Source: MM2 sp035460165
GTDB taxonomy: Bacteria; Pseudomonadota; Gammaproteobacteria; Burkholderiales; Methylophilaceae
NCBI GenBank assembly: GCA_035460165.1
Contig: DATHWW010000014.1
Coordinates: forward strand, 55,760-119,759
Direction of reading: 5' to 3'
DNA: 64,000 nucleotides
Both the position numbers and the translations under genes were made by a program. Of this stretch, positions 43,988 through 53,375 are shown piece after piece; position 1 is the stretch's first letter, and each line of letters begins with the position of its first letter. Below the pieces are notes generated by a model. It was not told the DNA's origin. It was given only the letters and a program-made list of their open reading frames with translations, and searched no databases.

Positions 43988-45285
43988 GACGCCATGAGCG
44001 TTTCAATGTCGGCAACGGATTTGGGCGCCGCCATCGTAATAATGTCGCAACCGTCCTGTGTCACGACAGCATCGTCCTCGATGCGTATGCCGATATTCCA
44101 GTAATGCTCGGGCACGTTATCCGCGGGCCGCACGTAACAGCCCGGTTCGACAGTGAGCGCCATGCCCGGCTCGAGCAAACGCCATTCGCCATTTTTCTTG
44201 TACTCACCGGCGTCGTGCACGTCCAGCCCCAGCCAATGACCGGTGCGGTGCATATAGAAACGACGGTAATCGCCGGACTCGAGCACGGCATCCACCGTCC
44301 CTTTGCACAGGCCGAAATCGATGAAGCCGCGCACCAGCACCTGCAATGCAGCTTCATGCGGCGCATTCCAGTGATTGCCCGGACGCACGGCTTCGATGGC
44401 AGCGGTTTGCGAGGCGAGTACTAGTTCGTACAAGTCCTTTTGCGGGCCGCTGAATTTTCCATTCACCGGGAAAGTGCGCGTGATGTCGGAAGCGTAACCG
44501 TCCAGCTCGCAACCGGCGTCGATCAGAAGCAAATCGCCGTCGCGCAATGGCGCATCGTTAAATACATAATGCAGCACGCAGGCATTGGCACCGCCGGCAA
44601 CAATGGAATGGTAGGCGGGCGATTGCGCACCGTGGCGGCGGAATTCATGAATCAGTTCGGCCTCGATCTCGTACTCGGTCGAACCCGGCTTGGTGGCGCG
44701 CATGGCACGACGATGTGCGCCGGAGGAAATTTCCGCGGCGCGACGCATGATTGCGATTTCACCTTCCGATTTAAATAATCGCATTTCATCCAGCAAGAGA
44801 CGCACGTCGACGATCTCGGCGGGAGCGCTTACGCCGCTGCGGGCCTGCGCACGCACTTGATTGAGCCAGCCGGTCACACGTGCATCCCATGACGCGTCGG
44901 CGCCTAACGAATAATGCAGGCGCGGCTGGTTGGCAAGCAATTGCGGCGCCAGTTCATCCAGGCGCGAAATGGAATAGGCTTCGTCCACTCCGAAGGCCTC
45001 TTTCGCGCCCTCGGGGCCATAACGAAACCCATCCCAGATTTCGCGCTCGAGATCCTTGTCGCGGCAGAACAGCACGCTTTTGGGCTTTTCGTCCGCGACG
45101 AGCAACAGTACCGACTCAGGCTCGGTAAATCCGGTCAGGTAATAAAAATAGCTGTCGAAACGGTATTGGTAATGACTGTCGCGGTTGCGAACAGCCTCCA
45201 GCGCGGTTGGAATGACGGCGACGCCCTCCCCCATGTGCTGCAGGAGTTGATGACGGCGAAGAATGAATGGCACGGTATCTTTCAT
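43984..45285 (-). CDS. pepP: Xaa-Pro aminopeptidase
   Basis: 433 residues from ATG 45285, which overlaps the murU stop as ATGA; ATG 45300 is a less economical start. The metal ligands of a pita-bread peptidase are present: LLIDAGCELDGYASDITR (two Asp), HRTGHWLGLDVHD (His), LTVEPGCY (Glu) and IRIEDDAVVT (Glu). It removes N-terminal residues before proline. The pairing with ubiH is usual in proteobacteria. Confidence 0.94.
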   Translation of the reverse strand: MKDTVPFILRRHQLLQHMGEGVAVIPTALEAVRNRDSHYQYRFDSYFYYLTGFTEPESVLLLVADEKPKSVLFCRDKDLEREIWDGFRYGPEGAKEAFGVDEAYSISRLDELAPQLLANQPRLHYSLGADASWDARVTGWLNQVRAQARSGVSAPAEIVDVRLLLDEMRLFKSEGEIAIMRRAAEISSGAHRRAMRATKPGSTEYEIEAELIHEFRRHGAQSPAYHSIVAGGANACVLHYVFNDAPLRDGDLLLIDAGCELDGYASDITRTFPVNGKFSGPQKDLYELVLASQTAAIEAVRPGNHWNAPHEAALQVLVRGFIDFGLCKGTVDAVLESGDYRRFYMHRTGHWLGLDVHDAGEYKKNGEWRLLEPGMALTVEPGCYVRPADNVPEHYWNIGIRIEDDAVVTQDGCDIITMAAPKSVADIETLMAS

Positions 45286-45950
45286 GAACTGAGCTTGCAA
45301 TCCAATGCGTGTAAACGTTCGGGTGTACCGACATCGACCCAGTCGCCGCGGTAATGTTCCGCTGTAGCGCGCTGCTGAGCGATAGCGGCATGCAGCAGCG
45401 GCGCCAGTTTGGCCTGGCTGCCGGGGACAACGGAGGCAAACAGTTCCGGCCGGTAAACACCGATGCCGGAGAAGGTCAGGCGTGAGGCGCCCCGCTCGAC
45501 CAGCCGGCCATCCTCTAGATGGAAATCGCCTTGGGCATGCTGTTGAGGATTGTCCACCAGCACGAGATGCGCGACAACGCCGCCCATCGGCTGGGCAGCC
45601 AGCCGGCCGAAATCATAATCCGTGTAGACATCGCCGTTGACGACCAGGAAAGGCTCTTCACCCAACATCGGCAACGCCTTGGCAATTCCACCGGCCGTTT
45701 CCAGCGCCTCGCCTTCATCGGAGTAAGTAATACTTACGCCGAAGCGGCTGCCGTCGCCCAGGGCGGATTCGATCTGCTGGCCGAGATGGGCGTGGTTGAT
45801 CACCAGTTCGCGGAAGCCTGCCCGAGCCAGGCGCTCGATATGCCAGACGATCAAAGGCTTGCCGCCGACCGGCAATAACGGTTTCGGCGTGTGGTCGGTC
45901 AACGGGCGCATGCGTTCGCCGCGACCGGCGGCCAGTATCATGGCCTTCAT
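45282..45950 (-). CDS. murU: N-acetylmuramate-1-phosphate uridylyltransferase
   Basis: A 222-residue nucleotidyltransferase. MILAAGRGERMRPLTDHTPK (about 4-23) is the nucleotide-binding start, followed by PLLPVGGKPLIVW and VVNGDVYTDYDF. With AmgK it forms the shortcut that returns MurNAc from cell-wall turnover to UDP-MurNAc. It shares one base with the amgK stop. Confidence 0.9.
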   Translation of the reverse strand: MKAMILAAGRGERMRPLTDHTPKPLLPVGGKPLIVWHIERLARAGFRELVINHAHLGQQIESALGDGSRFGVSITYSDEGEALETAGGIAKALPMLGEEPFLVVNGDVYTDYDFGRLAAQPMGGVVAHLVLVDNPQQHAQGDFHLEDGRLVERGASRLTFSGIGVYRPELFASVVPGSQAKLAPLLHAAIAQQRATAEHYRGDWVDVGTPERLHALDCKLSS

Positions 45951-46954
45951 CAGAAGGTGTATCCGACCTGGGACTGACGATTCTCCAGTTCATCCAGCAA
46001 GCGCACCAACGGTCGCAATTCAATATATCGCTCGCAGGCGCGGCGCAAATAGTCCATCACCAGCGGCAGATCCTTGAGATAGCCATCCTTGCCGTCGCGA
46101 TGGTAAAGGCGGGCAAAAATGCCGAGCACCTTGAGATGCCGTTGCGCGCCTACCCATTCGAAGTCGCGGTAGAAATCGGAAATATCCTGCGGTACCGGCA
46201 AACCGGCTTTTTTCGCCTTTTCCCAATAACGCACCACCCAATCGAGCACCTGCTCCTCTTCCCAGCGAATGTAGGCATCCTTGAGCAAGGACACCAGATC
46301 GTAGGTGATGGCGCCGTACACCGCATCCTGGAAATCCAGGATGCCCGGGTTCTCGCCGACGGCAGCCTCGCACACCATCAGATTGCGGGAGTGATAGTCG
46401 CGATGCACATACACCTGGCCTTGCGACAGGATATTGCGATTGAGCGTGTCGAATGTTTTTTGCAATACCGCCTGCTGCTTGTCATCCAAAGTGGCATTCA
46501 AATGCTTGCCAACATACCACTCCGGGAACAGGTTCATTTCTCGCGTCAGCAAAGCCTCATCGTACAAAGGAAATACACCGGTCCGGCTCGCCTGCTGGAT
46601 ACGAACCAACGCATCCATCGCATCGCGGTACAAGTCCGCAGCCGTGCTCTGGTTCAGCGCGCTCAGATAGGTAGTGTTGCCGAGATCGGTCAGCAGCAGA
46701 AAACCTTGCGCGAGATCCTGCTCGATCACGCGCGGCACATGCACGCCAGCCGCGCCAAAAACTTCGGCGGCATGCACAAAGGGCCTGCAATCTTCATGTT
46801 GCGGCGGCGCGTCCATGGCAATAAGCGTACGCCCGGGCAGGCTCACGCGGAAATAACGGCGGAAGCTGGCATCGGCGGAAGCCGGCGCGAGGCTGAATTG
46901 CTCGCCCGGCAGAACTTTTTCCAACCAGCTACTGAGTTGTTGCTGTCTTTGCAC
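45950..46954 (-). CDS. amgK: N-acetylmuramate/N-acetylglucosamine kinase
   Basis: About 334 residues. No ATG is available; I choose GTG 46954 with GGAGAG eight bases upstream over TTG 46978. Phosphotransferase fold: SADASFRRYFRV, the catalytic loop VHRDYHSRNLM (about 183-193) and metal motif ILDFQDAVYGAITYDL. It phosphorylates the anomeric position of MurNAc and GlcNAc, feeding MurU. Divergent from lptD, a common arrangement. Confidence 0.9.
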   Translation of the reverse strand: MQRQQQLSSWLEKVLPGEQFSLAPASADASFRRYFRVSLPGRTLIAMDAPPQHEDCRPFVHAAEVFGAAGVHVPRVIEQDLAQGFLLLTDLGNTTYLSALNQSTAADLYRDAMDALVRIQQASRTGVFPLYDEALLTREMNLFPEWYVGKHLNATLDDKQQAVLQKTFDTLNRNILSQGQVYVHRDYHSRNLMVCEAAVGENPGILDFQDAVYGAITYDLVSLLKDAYIRWEEEQVLDWVVRYWEKAKKAGLPVPQDISDFYRDFEWVGAQRHLKVLGIFARLYHRDGKDGYLKDLPLVMDYLRRACERYIELRPLVRLLDELENRQSQVGYTF

Positions 46955-47045
46955 CTTTGAAGCTCTCCATAAATTCAAAACAAGGCCCGGCGACCAACTC
47001 TTTGTCTAATAACGTTAAAAAACAGGGAGCCAGAAATGACGCGGG

Positions 47046-47074
47046 TTGAGCCGCATGCGCGCATTGCCTAAAAA
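47046..47074 (+). promoter_or_regulatory. Possible promoter for lptD-surA-pdxA-rsmA
   Basis: TTGAGC (47046-47051) and TAAAAA (47069-47074) with a 17-base spacer, about 65 bases before the lptD ATG. Confidence 0.33.
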
Positions 47075-47141
47075 CCAAATTTATGCGATTTTATCACCAT
47101 AAAAAACATTCCCCCTACTTAAGACCTCCGCCTTGCAGCCC

Positions 47142-49505
47142 ATGCTGAAATACCATGCTATTGCCTTGTTGTTTGCCCTGCCTTCCGTGGTGATCGGGCA
47201 CGCACGGGCTGCCGATGAAACTTCGCCCGACAAAACTGCCGCCAACTCTGAGGCCATGATCATCGAGGCTCAGCACCTGGAAATGTTCCTCGACAGGAAA
47301 ATGCGCGCGATAGGCGATGCCGAAATGCGCCAGGATGACAAGGCGATTTTCGGTGACCGCATCGATTACGATGTACTCAATGAAGAGCTACACGTCGTTG
47401 GCAATACGCGCGTAGAGCAGAACGGCCTGGTAGTGCTCGGCCCGGAATTGCGCCTCAAGCTGGATGATCGTGAAGGGGAAATGAAGGAGCCGGTGTTTAC
47501 ATTCAACCGCCAACCCAGCGCTCCCGCAACTCCCGCGGCCTCTGACACTGCAGGACTCACGGCATACTCTACTGTATCGCGCATTCCCGGCGCATCGGAA
47601 GAATCCAGCGCCAGCACGGGATTTGCACGAGGCGATGCCAAACGCATCGTTTTCGAAGGACCGGACAAGGAACGACTGTACAAAGCCCGATACACCACTT
47701 GCGAAGCTGGTGTGGACGACTGGTACCTGAGGGCAAACGAGCTGGAGCTCGACCACCACACCGAAACCGGTACGGCCACGCATGCCAGCGTGGAATTCAA
47801 GGGCGTTCCCATCCTTTATACGCCCTGGATCGACTTTCCTTTCAATAAGCAGCGCAAGAGCGGACTTCTTGCCCCGAGTTTCGGCACGACGACCAAAAGC
47901 GGTGTCGAACTCAGCATGCCGTATTACTGGAATATCGCTCCAGACATGGATGCTACGATTGCGCCGCGCTATCTCAGCAAGCGCGGCATGCAGCTGCAAG
48001 GGGAATTCCGCTATCTCGATGAGAATTACTCGGGTGAAGACAGCCTGGAACTGCTGCCGAATGACAGCCAGGCCGACCGTGATCGTTATTACGCCAAGAT
48101 CGTGCACAAGCATAGCTTTGGTCATGGCTGGTCGGGTGACTTGCATGTCGAGCGCGTCTCGGACGACCAGTATTTCTCTGACATGACCACCAGCATCGTG
48201 TCCACCAGCCGGGTGAACCTGCCACAGCGCGGCAACCTCAGCTACAGTGACGACGTCTGGAGCTTCAATAGCTTGGTCGAACGCTACCAGACACTGGACG
48301 ACGCCTCGTTCCCATACCAGCGCCTGCCGCAGCTCACGCTCAAGGGCGAAAAGGAATGGGACTATCTTTCCGGCAACCTGTACAGCCAATGGACCAAATT
48401 CGACCGCAGCGACCATGCGCCCATTTCACAAGCCATGGTCAGCGCGCCGAACACCTCGCTGGTAACCGGTGTAACCGGCAGCCGCTCGGTGCTTTATCCC
48501 AGCGTCAGTGTCCCGCTGGCACGCTCCTATGGTTACATTACACCCAAGCTGGGCGTACATTACACCAGCTACAAACTGGACAACGCCGGCTTCACCCTGA
48601 CGGACAGCGACGGCAACGTCACGAGCTCCGAATTTACCAGCGACTCACGCTCGCTGCCGATCTTTAGTCTGGATAGCGGTCTCTTTTTTGACCGCGATTT
48701 CCGTGTTGTCAAAAACATGTATACGCAAACGCTGGAGCCCCGGCTCTTTTACGTCTACGTGCCCTACGACGACCAGTCGCGCCTTCCGGTTTTCGATTCC
48801 GGCGAAGCCGATCTCAGCCTGAGCACGCTGTTCTCCGAGAACAAGTTCACCGGCAACGACCGCATCAACGACGCCAATCAACTGTCGCTGGCGGTTACTA
48901 CCCGCCTCATCGACTCCAAGACCGGCTTGCAGCGTCTGGCGGCAACCATCGGCCAGCGTTTCTACTTCAGCGATCGCCGTGTCGGTCTTCCCGGTGCGGA
49001 AGAAATCACCAGCAGCACATCCGACATCGTTGCCGCGATTACCGCGCGACTGCGCAACCACTGGAACGTCGATGCCGGCTGGCAATACAACACCGACCTC
49101 GAACGATCGGTCAAAAGCAATATCGGCGCACGCTACAATCCAGAACCTGGAAAAACCTTGAATCTGAGCTACCGCTTCACGCGCGAAAGCCTGGAGCAAA
49201 TCGACATTTCCACGGAATGGCCGCTCGCAAGCCGATGGTACGGATTGGCCCGTTGGAACTATTCCCTGCGCGAAGACCGCCCCATCGAAGGCTTGGCAGG
49301 CGTAGAATACGATGCAGGCTGCTGGCAGGCGCGCGCCGTAATGCAACGCGTATCGGTCGCCACCGATGAAGACCCCAACTATGCATTCTTTTTCCAGCTT
49401 GAACTCGGCGGCATGACCTCCATCGGCACCAGCCCGCTCAGTCTGCTCAAACGCAGCATTCCGGGCTACACTAACACCTCCTTGATTCCAGACGAAACTC
49501 GCTGA
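47142..49505 (+). CDS. lptD: LPS-assembly outer membrane protein LptD
   Basis: 787 residues from ATG 47142 (MLKYHAIALLFALP); TTG 47133 is an unlikely alternative. A signal peptide ending near HARA is followed by an OstA jellyroll (about 40-120; GDAEMRQDDKAIFGDRI) and a large beta-barrel to the end. Cysteines sit in YTTCEAGVDDWYL and DAGCWQARA, fitting the disulfide between the N-terminal part and the barrel. It inserts LPS with LptE, also encoded in the window. Confidence 0.94.
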   Translation: MLKYHAIALLFALPSVVIGHARAADETSPDKTAANSEAMIIEAQHLEMFLDRKMRAIGDAEMRQDDKAIFGDRIDYDVLNEELHVVGNTRVEQNGLVVLGPELRLKLDDREGEMKEPVFTFNRQPSAPATPAASDTAGLTAYSTVSRIPGASEESSASTGFARGDAKRIVFEGPDKERLYKARYTTCEAGVDDWYLRANELELDHHTETGTATHASVEFKGVPILYTPWIDFPFNKQRKSGLLAPSFGTTTKSGVELSMPYYWNIAPDMDATIAPRYLSKRGMQLQGEFRYLDENYSGEDSLELLPNDSQADRDRYYAKIVHKHSFGHGWSGDLHVERVSDDQYFSDMTTSIVSTSRVNLPQRGNLSYSDDVWSFNSLVERYQTLDDASFPYQRLPQLTLKGEKEWDYLSGNLYSQWTKFDRSDHAPISQAMVSAPNTSLVTGVTGSRSVLYPSVSVPLARSYGYITPKLGVHYTSYKLDNAGFTLTDSDGNVTSSEFTSDSRSLPIFSLDSGLFFDRDFRVVKNMYTQTLEPRLFYVYVPYDDQSRLPVFDSGEADLSLSTLFSENKFTGNDRINDANQLSLAVTTRLIDSKTGLQRLAATIGQRFYFSDRRVGLPGAEEITSSTSDIVAAITARLRNHWNVDAGWQYNTDLERSVKSNIGARYNPEPGKTLNLSYRFTRESLEQIDISTEWPLASRWYGLARWNYSLREDRPIEGLAGVEYDAGCWQARAVMQRVSVATDEDPNYAFFFQLELGGMTSIGTSPLSLLKRSIPGYTNTSLIPDETR

Positions 49506-49515
49506 TCGTAACCAA

Positions 49516-50832
49516 ATGAATGTATTCACAAAATTGGCAGGCATCCTGCCAGCCGCCTTATTTCTCATTTTTTCTGGCCCGGCGCTGTCCGCCGTCGAGG
49601 ATAACGTTTCCCAGATCGACCGCATCGTAGCGGTGGTCGATCGCGACGTCATCACCTACAGTGAACTGCAGGATCGTATCCGCATCGTACTCGGCCAATT
49701 GGAAAAGCAAAGCGCGCAACGACCGCCTCAGGATGTACTGGAGAAGCAGGTATTGGAGCGCCTGATCGCCGACCGGCTGCAATTGCAGCTTGCCGCCCAG
49801 ACCGGCCTGCGCGTTGAAGACAATCAGCTCGACAAGACGGTGGAGCGTATCGCCGAGCAAAACAAGCTCAGCATCAACGAATTCCGCGATGCTTTGGAAA
49901 AAGACGGCATCAGCTATCGGAAATTCCGCGAAGACATCCGCAATGAAATCATACTGGCGCGTCTGCGCGAGCGCGAAGTCGATAATCGCATCAACGTCAC
50001 GGAAGCGGAAATCGACAACCTGCTGACTTCGCAGGCATCGCGCAACGAGATCAAGGACGAATTCGATATTGCGCACATCCTGATCCGCACACCGGAGGAA
50101 AGCTCGCCGGAAGAATTGCAAAAACTGCGCGGCAAAGCCGACGAAGCGATGAAGCGTTTGCAGGAAGGCGAGGATTTCGCACAGGTCTCCGCACGTTACT
50201 CTGACGCCCCCAACGCCCTGGAGGGCGGCAAAATTGGCTGGAAAAACGACAGCCAGATTCCGAAGCTGTTCGTAGAAGCGCTGAAGCCGCTAAAGCCGGG
50301 TGAAAACACCGAGGTCATGCGCAGCCCCAATGGCTTCCATATCCTCAAGCTCAACAACCGCCGCGGCGCGTCGTCACCCTTGTTGGTGCAACAGACCAAT
50401 GCCCGTCATATCCTCATCAAGCCCAGCGAAGTGGTCTCGGATGCCGATGCACAACATCGACTTGAAGACCTCAAGGAGCGCATCGAAAACGGCGGCAACT
50501 TCGCCGAACTCGCCCGCCAATATTCAGAAGACGGCACCGCAGCCAAAGGCGGCGAACTCGGCTGGGTCAATCCCGGCGACACCGTGCCGGATTTCGAGAA
50601 GGCCATGAACGAACTTCAACCCGGGCAGGTCAGCGCCCCGGTACGCTCGCCTTTCGGCTGGCACTTGATTCAGGTGTTGGAACGCCGCAGCCAAGACATG
50701 AGCAAGGAGGCCGCCCGCCTCAAGGCGCGCCAGGAAATCCGCGCCCGCAAGTCGGATGAAGCCTATCAGGACTGGCTGCGCGAATTGCGCGACCGGGCTT
50801 ATGTCGAATATCGCCTCGAAGACAAATACTAA
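49516..50832 (+). CDS. surA: Periplasmic chaperone/prolyl isomerase SurA
   Basis: 438 residues: signal peptide, SurA N-domain (VAVVDRDVITYSEL, about 38-51), then two parvulin domains, each with the GG.(I/L)GW motif (ALEGGKIGW and AKGGELGW). It escorts outer membrane proteins such as LptD, encoded just upstream. 10 bases separate the genes. Confidence 0.95.
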   Translation: MNVFTKLAGILPAALFLIFSGPALSAVEDNVSQIDRIVAVVDRDVITYSELQDRIRIVLGQLEKQSAQRPPQDVLEKQVLERLIADRLQLQLAAQTGLRVEDNQLDKTVERIAEQNKLSINEFRDALEKDGISYRKFREDIRNEIILARLREREVDNRINVTEAEIDNLLTSQASRNEIKDEFDIAHILIRTPEESSPEELQKLRGKADEAMKRLQEGEDFAQVSARYSDAPNALEGGKIGWKNDSQIPKLFVEALKPLKPGENTEVMRSPNGFHILKLNNRRGASSPLLVQQTNARHILIKPSEVVSDADAQHRLEDLKERIENGGNFAELARQYSEDGTAAKGGELGWVNPGDTVPDFEKAMNELQPGQVSAPVRSPFGWHLIQVLERRSQDMSKEAARLKARQEIRARKSDEAYQDWLRELRDRAYVEYRLEDKY

Positions 50833-50836
50833 GGCA

Positions 50837-51772
50837 GTGGTTAGACCCCGCATCGCTCTGACTGCCGGTGAACCCGCCGGCATCGGCCCTGACCTGTGCG
50901 CGATGCTGGCGCAGAAGCTCCCGGACGCTGACATCACCGTCATCGCCGACCGCTCGCTGATCGAAGCACGCGCCGGCCTGCTGGGCCTGCAATTCAACAA
51001 CCTGCGCATTCACCATATTCCGCTCGCCACGCCAGGCGTTCCCGGAAAACTCGACGCCGCCAACGGCCACTACGTTCTGGAAACACTGACCCACGCCGTA
51101 AAAGGCTGCCTTGCCGGCGAGTTCGACGCCATGGTGACCGCCCCGGTGCACAAAAGCATCATCAACGACGCCGGCGTACCTTTTACCGGCCACACCGAAT
51201 TTCTCGCCGAGCTAACCGATACGAAAAACGTGGTCATGATGCTGGTCGGCGGCGGCATGCGCGTTGCATTGGCGACTATCCACATGCCGTTACGGGAAGT
51301 GGCGGACGCCATCACGCAGGAAAGCCTGGAAACCACACTCCGCATCCTGCAGCAGGATTTGGTGCACCGTTTCGGCATCGCCCGGCCTCGCATTTACGTG
51401 GCAGGCCTGAACCCGCATGCCGGCGAAGGCGGTCATCTCGGAATGGAAGAGATCGAGACTATCACGCCAGTACTCGAGAAACTGCGCAGTGAAAAAATGG
51501 ATCTGCACGGTCCGCTCCCCGCCGATACCATGTTCAGCCAGCACAACATCAACAACTGCGACGCATTCCTTGCGATGTATCACGACCAGGGGCTGGCCGT
51601 GCTCAAGCACGCCAGCTTCGGCGGTGGCGTCAATGTCACACTGGGATTGCCGATCATTCGCACATCGGTGGACCACGGCACGGCACTGGATTTGGCAGGG
51701 ACGGGCAAGGTGGATGCGGGCAGCCTGTACGCAGCGATCGAGCTTGCCATTGAGCTAGCAACGCGAAACTGA
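50837..51772 (+). CDS. pdxA: 4-hydroxythreonine-4-phosphate dehydrogenase
   Basis: 311 residues from GTG 50837, 5 bases after the surA stop with AAGG upstream; the longer open frame to 50756 overlaps surA. RIALTAGEPAGIGPDL, VTAPVHKSIIND, FTGHTEFLAELT, AGLNPHAGEGGHLG and MYHDQGLAVLKH supply substrate and metal residues. It acts in the DXP-dependent route to pyridoxal phosphate. Confidence 0.93.
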   Translation: MVRPRIALTAGEPAGIGPDLCAMLAQKLPDADITVIADRSLIEARAGLLGLQFNNLRIHHIPLATPGVPGKLDAANGHYVLETLTHAVKGCLAGEFDAMVTAPVHKSIINDAGVPFTGHTEFLAELTDTKNVVMMLVGGGMRVALATIHMPLREVADAITQESLETTLRILQQDLVHRFGIARPRIYVAGLNPHAGEGGHLGMEEIETITPVLEKLRSEKMDLHGPLPADTMFSQHNINNCDAFLAMYHDQGLAVLKHASFGGGVNVTLGLPIIRTSVDHGTALDLAGTGKVDAGSLYAAIELAIELATRN

Positions 51773-51859
51773 TCGTCAAGGGGAAAGTGAGAGCTGAGTC
51801 CGAGTTCCGCCACGCAGCCCCGGCATGACGATCCCCACTTCGTCCAGTAGAATGCCGGG

Positions 51860-52624
51860 ATGAAACACCTCCCCAAGAAACGCTTCGGTCAGAACTTCCT
51901 CACCGACACCGACATTATCCGCTCACTTGTAGAAGCCATCCGTCCTCAGCCCGACGATATCATAGTCGAAATCGGGCCCGGCCTCGGAGCCATGACCCAG
52001 CCGCTCTTGCAACGATTGAATCACCTTCACACCGTAGAGCTCGATCGCGACATCGTCGCCTGGATGCAGAAGCACTATCCGGCGGGAACAATCACCATCC
52101 ACAACGTCGATGCGCTGAAATTCGACTTCGCGTCGCTGGGCGAAAACATTCGCGTCGTCGGCAACCTGCCCTACAACATCTCCACGCCCATCCTGTTCCA
52201 CTTGCTGGAAAATGTCGGGCACGTCGTCGACATGCATTTCATGCTGCAAAAGGAAGTGGTAGAGCGCATGGTGGCCGCACCTTCCACGCCGGCATACGGA
52301 CGGCTTTCGGTGATGCTGCAATACAAACTGCAGATGGAATATTTGATCACCGTCCCGCCGGAGGCCTTCGACCCGCCACCCAAGGTGGAATCCGCCTTCG
52401 TCCGCGCCGTTCCCTACGCCACGCTGCCGCACCCGGCCAAGGACGAAGCACTGCTGGGAAAGATCGTCACCGCCGCGTTCGGCCAGCGCCGCAAGACGCT
52501 GCGCAATACGCTCAAGGGCATTCTGGACGACACGGGCTTCGCAGCACTTGGCATCGATCCGCAACTGCGCGCGGAAAATCTCGCGGTGGCGCAGTTCGTC
52601 GCCATCGCCAACCATCTCGGCTGA
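51860..52624 (+). CDS. rsmA: 16S rRNA dimethyladenosine transferase (KsgA)
   Basis: 254 residues. KKRFGQNFLTDTDII, EIGPGLGAMTQPLL (about 35-48) for SAM, and the catalytic NLPYNISTPILFHLL. It dimethylates the two adjacent adenines near the 3' end of 16S rRNA. An 87-base gap separates it from pdxA and holds only a small inverted repeat. Confidence 0.95.
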   Translation: MKHLPKKRFGQNFLTDTDIIRSLVEAIRPQPDDIIVEIGPGLGAMTQPLLQRLNHLHTVELDRDIVAWMQKHYPAGTITIHNVDALKFDFASLGENIRVVGNLPYNISTPILFHLLENVGHVVDMHFMLQKEVVERMVAAPSTPAYGRLSVMLQYKLQMEYLITVPPEAFDPPPKVESAFVRAVPYATLPHPAKDEALLGKIVTAAFGQRRKTLRNTLKGILDDTGFAALGIDPQLRAENLAVAQFVAIANHLG

Positions 52625-52654
52625 TATAATTCGCCATCAATCTTGGGAGGAAAC

Positions 52655-53305
52655 ATGAGAGTCATACTGTTGGGCGCGCCGGGCGCGGGCAAGGGCACAC
52701 AGGCCACGGCCATCAAGGAAAAATTCAATATCCCGCAGATTTCCACGGGCGACATGCTGCGCGCGGCCGTCAAGGCCGGCACCCAGCTCGGGCTGGAAGC
52801 GAAGAAATTCATGGATGCGGGCGGCCTGGTTCCGGACGAAGTGATCATTGGCCTGGTCAAGGAACGCATCAAGGATGCCGACTGCGCCAACGGTTTCCTG
52901 TTTGACGGTTTCCCGCGCACGATTCCCCAAGCGGAAGCCATGAAGCAGGCCGGCGTGGATATCGATTTCGTTGTTGAAATCGATGTACCGGACGAAGAAA
53001 TCATCAAGCGCCTTTCCGGCCGGCGCGTGCATCTGGCGTCGGGCCGTACCTACCATGTCGTGTTCAATCCGCCCAAGGTGGCCGGCAAAGACGACGCCAC
53101 CGGTGAAGACCTGATCCAGCGCGACGACGACAAGGAAGATACCGTGATGAAGCGTTTGGAGGTCTACCACACCCAGACCAAGCAACTGGTGGATTACTAC
53201 TCCAACTGGGCGGCCCAGGGAGGCAAGGCGCCGAAGTATGTACGTGTAAACGGCATCGGCACGGTAGACGGCATCCGCGATAATATCTTCGCTGCACTGA
53301 AGTAA
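52655..53305 (+). CDS. adk: Adenylate kinase
   Basis: 216 residues from ATG 52655, set by GGGAGG eight bases upstream. P-loop ILLGAPGAGKGTQ (about 4-16), ISTGDMLRAAV, FDGFPRTIPQAE, and a long LID (about 122-160) without zinc cysteines. It balances ATP, ADP and AMP. Ends at a strong terminator. Confidence 0.96.
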   Translation: MRVILLGAPGAGKGTQATAIKEKFNIPQISTGDMLRAAVKAGTQLGLEAKKFMDAGGLVPDEVIIGLVKERIKDADCANGFLFDGFPRTIPQAEAMKQAGVDIDFVVEIDVPDEEIIKRLSGRRVHLASGRTYHVVFNPPKVAGKDDATGEDLIQRDDDKEDTVMKRLEVYHTQTKQLVDYYSNWAAQGGKAPKYVRVNGIGTVDGIRDNIFAALK

Positions 53306-53321
53306 TCGGCAGCCGAAAAAC

Positions 53322-53356
53322 AAAAGGCCTGCGATCGTTCGATCGCAGGCCTTTTT
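53322..53356. terminator. Bidirectional terminator between adk and prk
   Basis: A 15-bp perfect stem (AAAGGCCTGCGATCG and complement) with a tiny loop and T runs on both strands, between convergent stops. Confidence 0.94.
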
Positions 53357-53375
53357 ATTGGCACCGAACTAGCGT

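Noticed and set aside
47388..49655. Long antisense frames opposite lptD
   Set aside because: Shadow frames of a strongly conserved gene; no start signal or domain.
51771..51833. GATCGTCA ... TGACGATC inverted repeat between pdxA and rsmA
   Set aside because: Arms of eight bases 47 bases apart with no mirrored flanks; may be chance, and it overlaps the pdxA stop.
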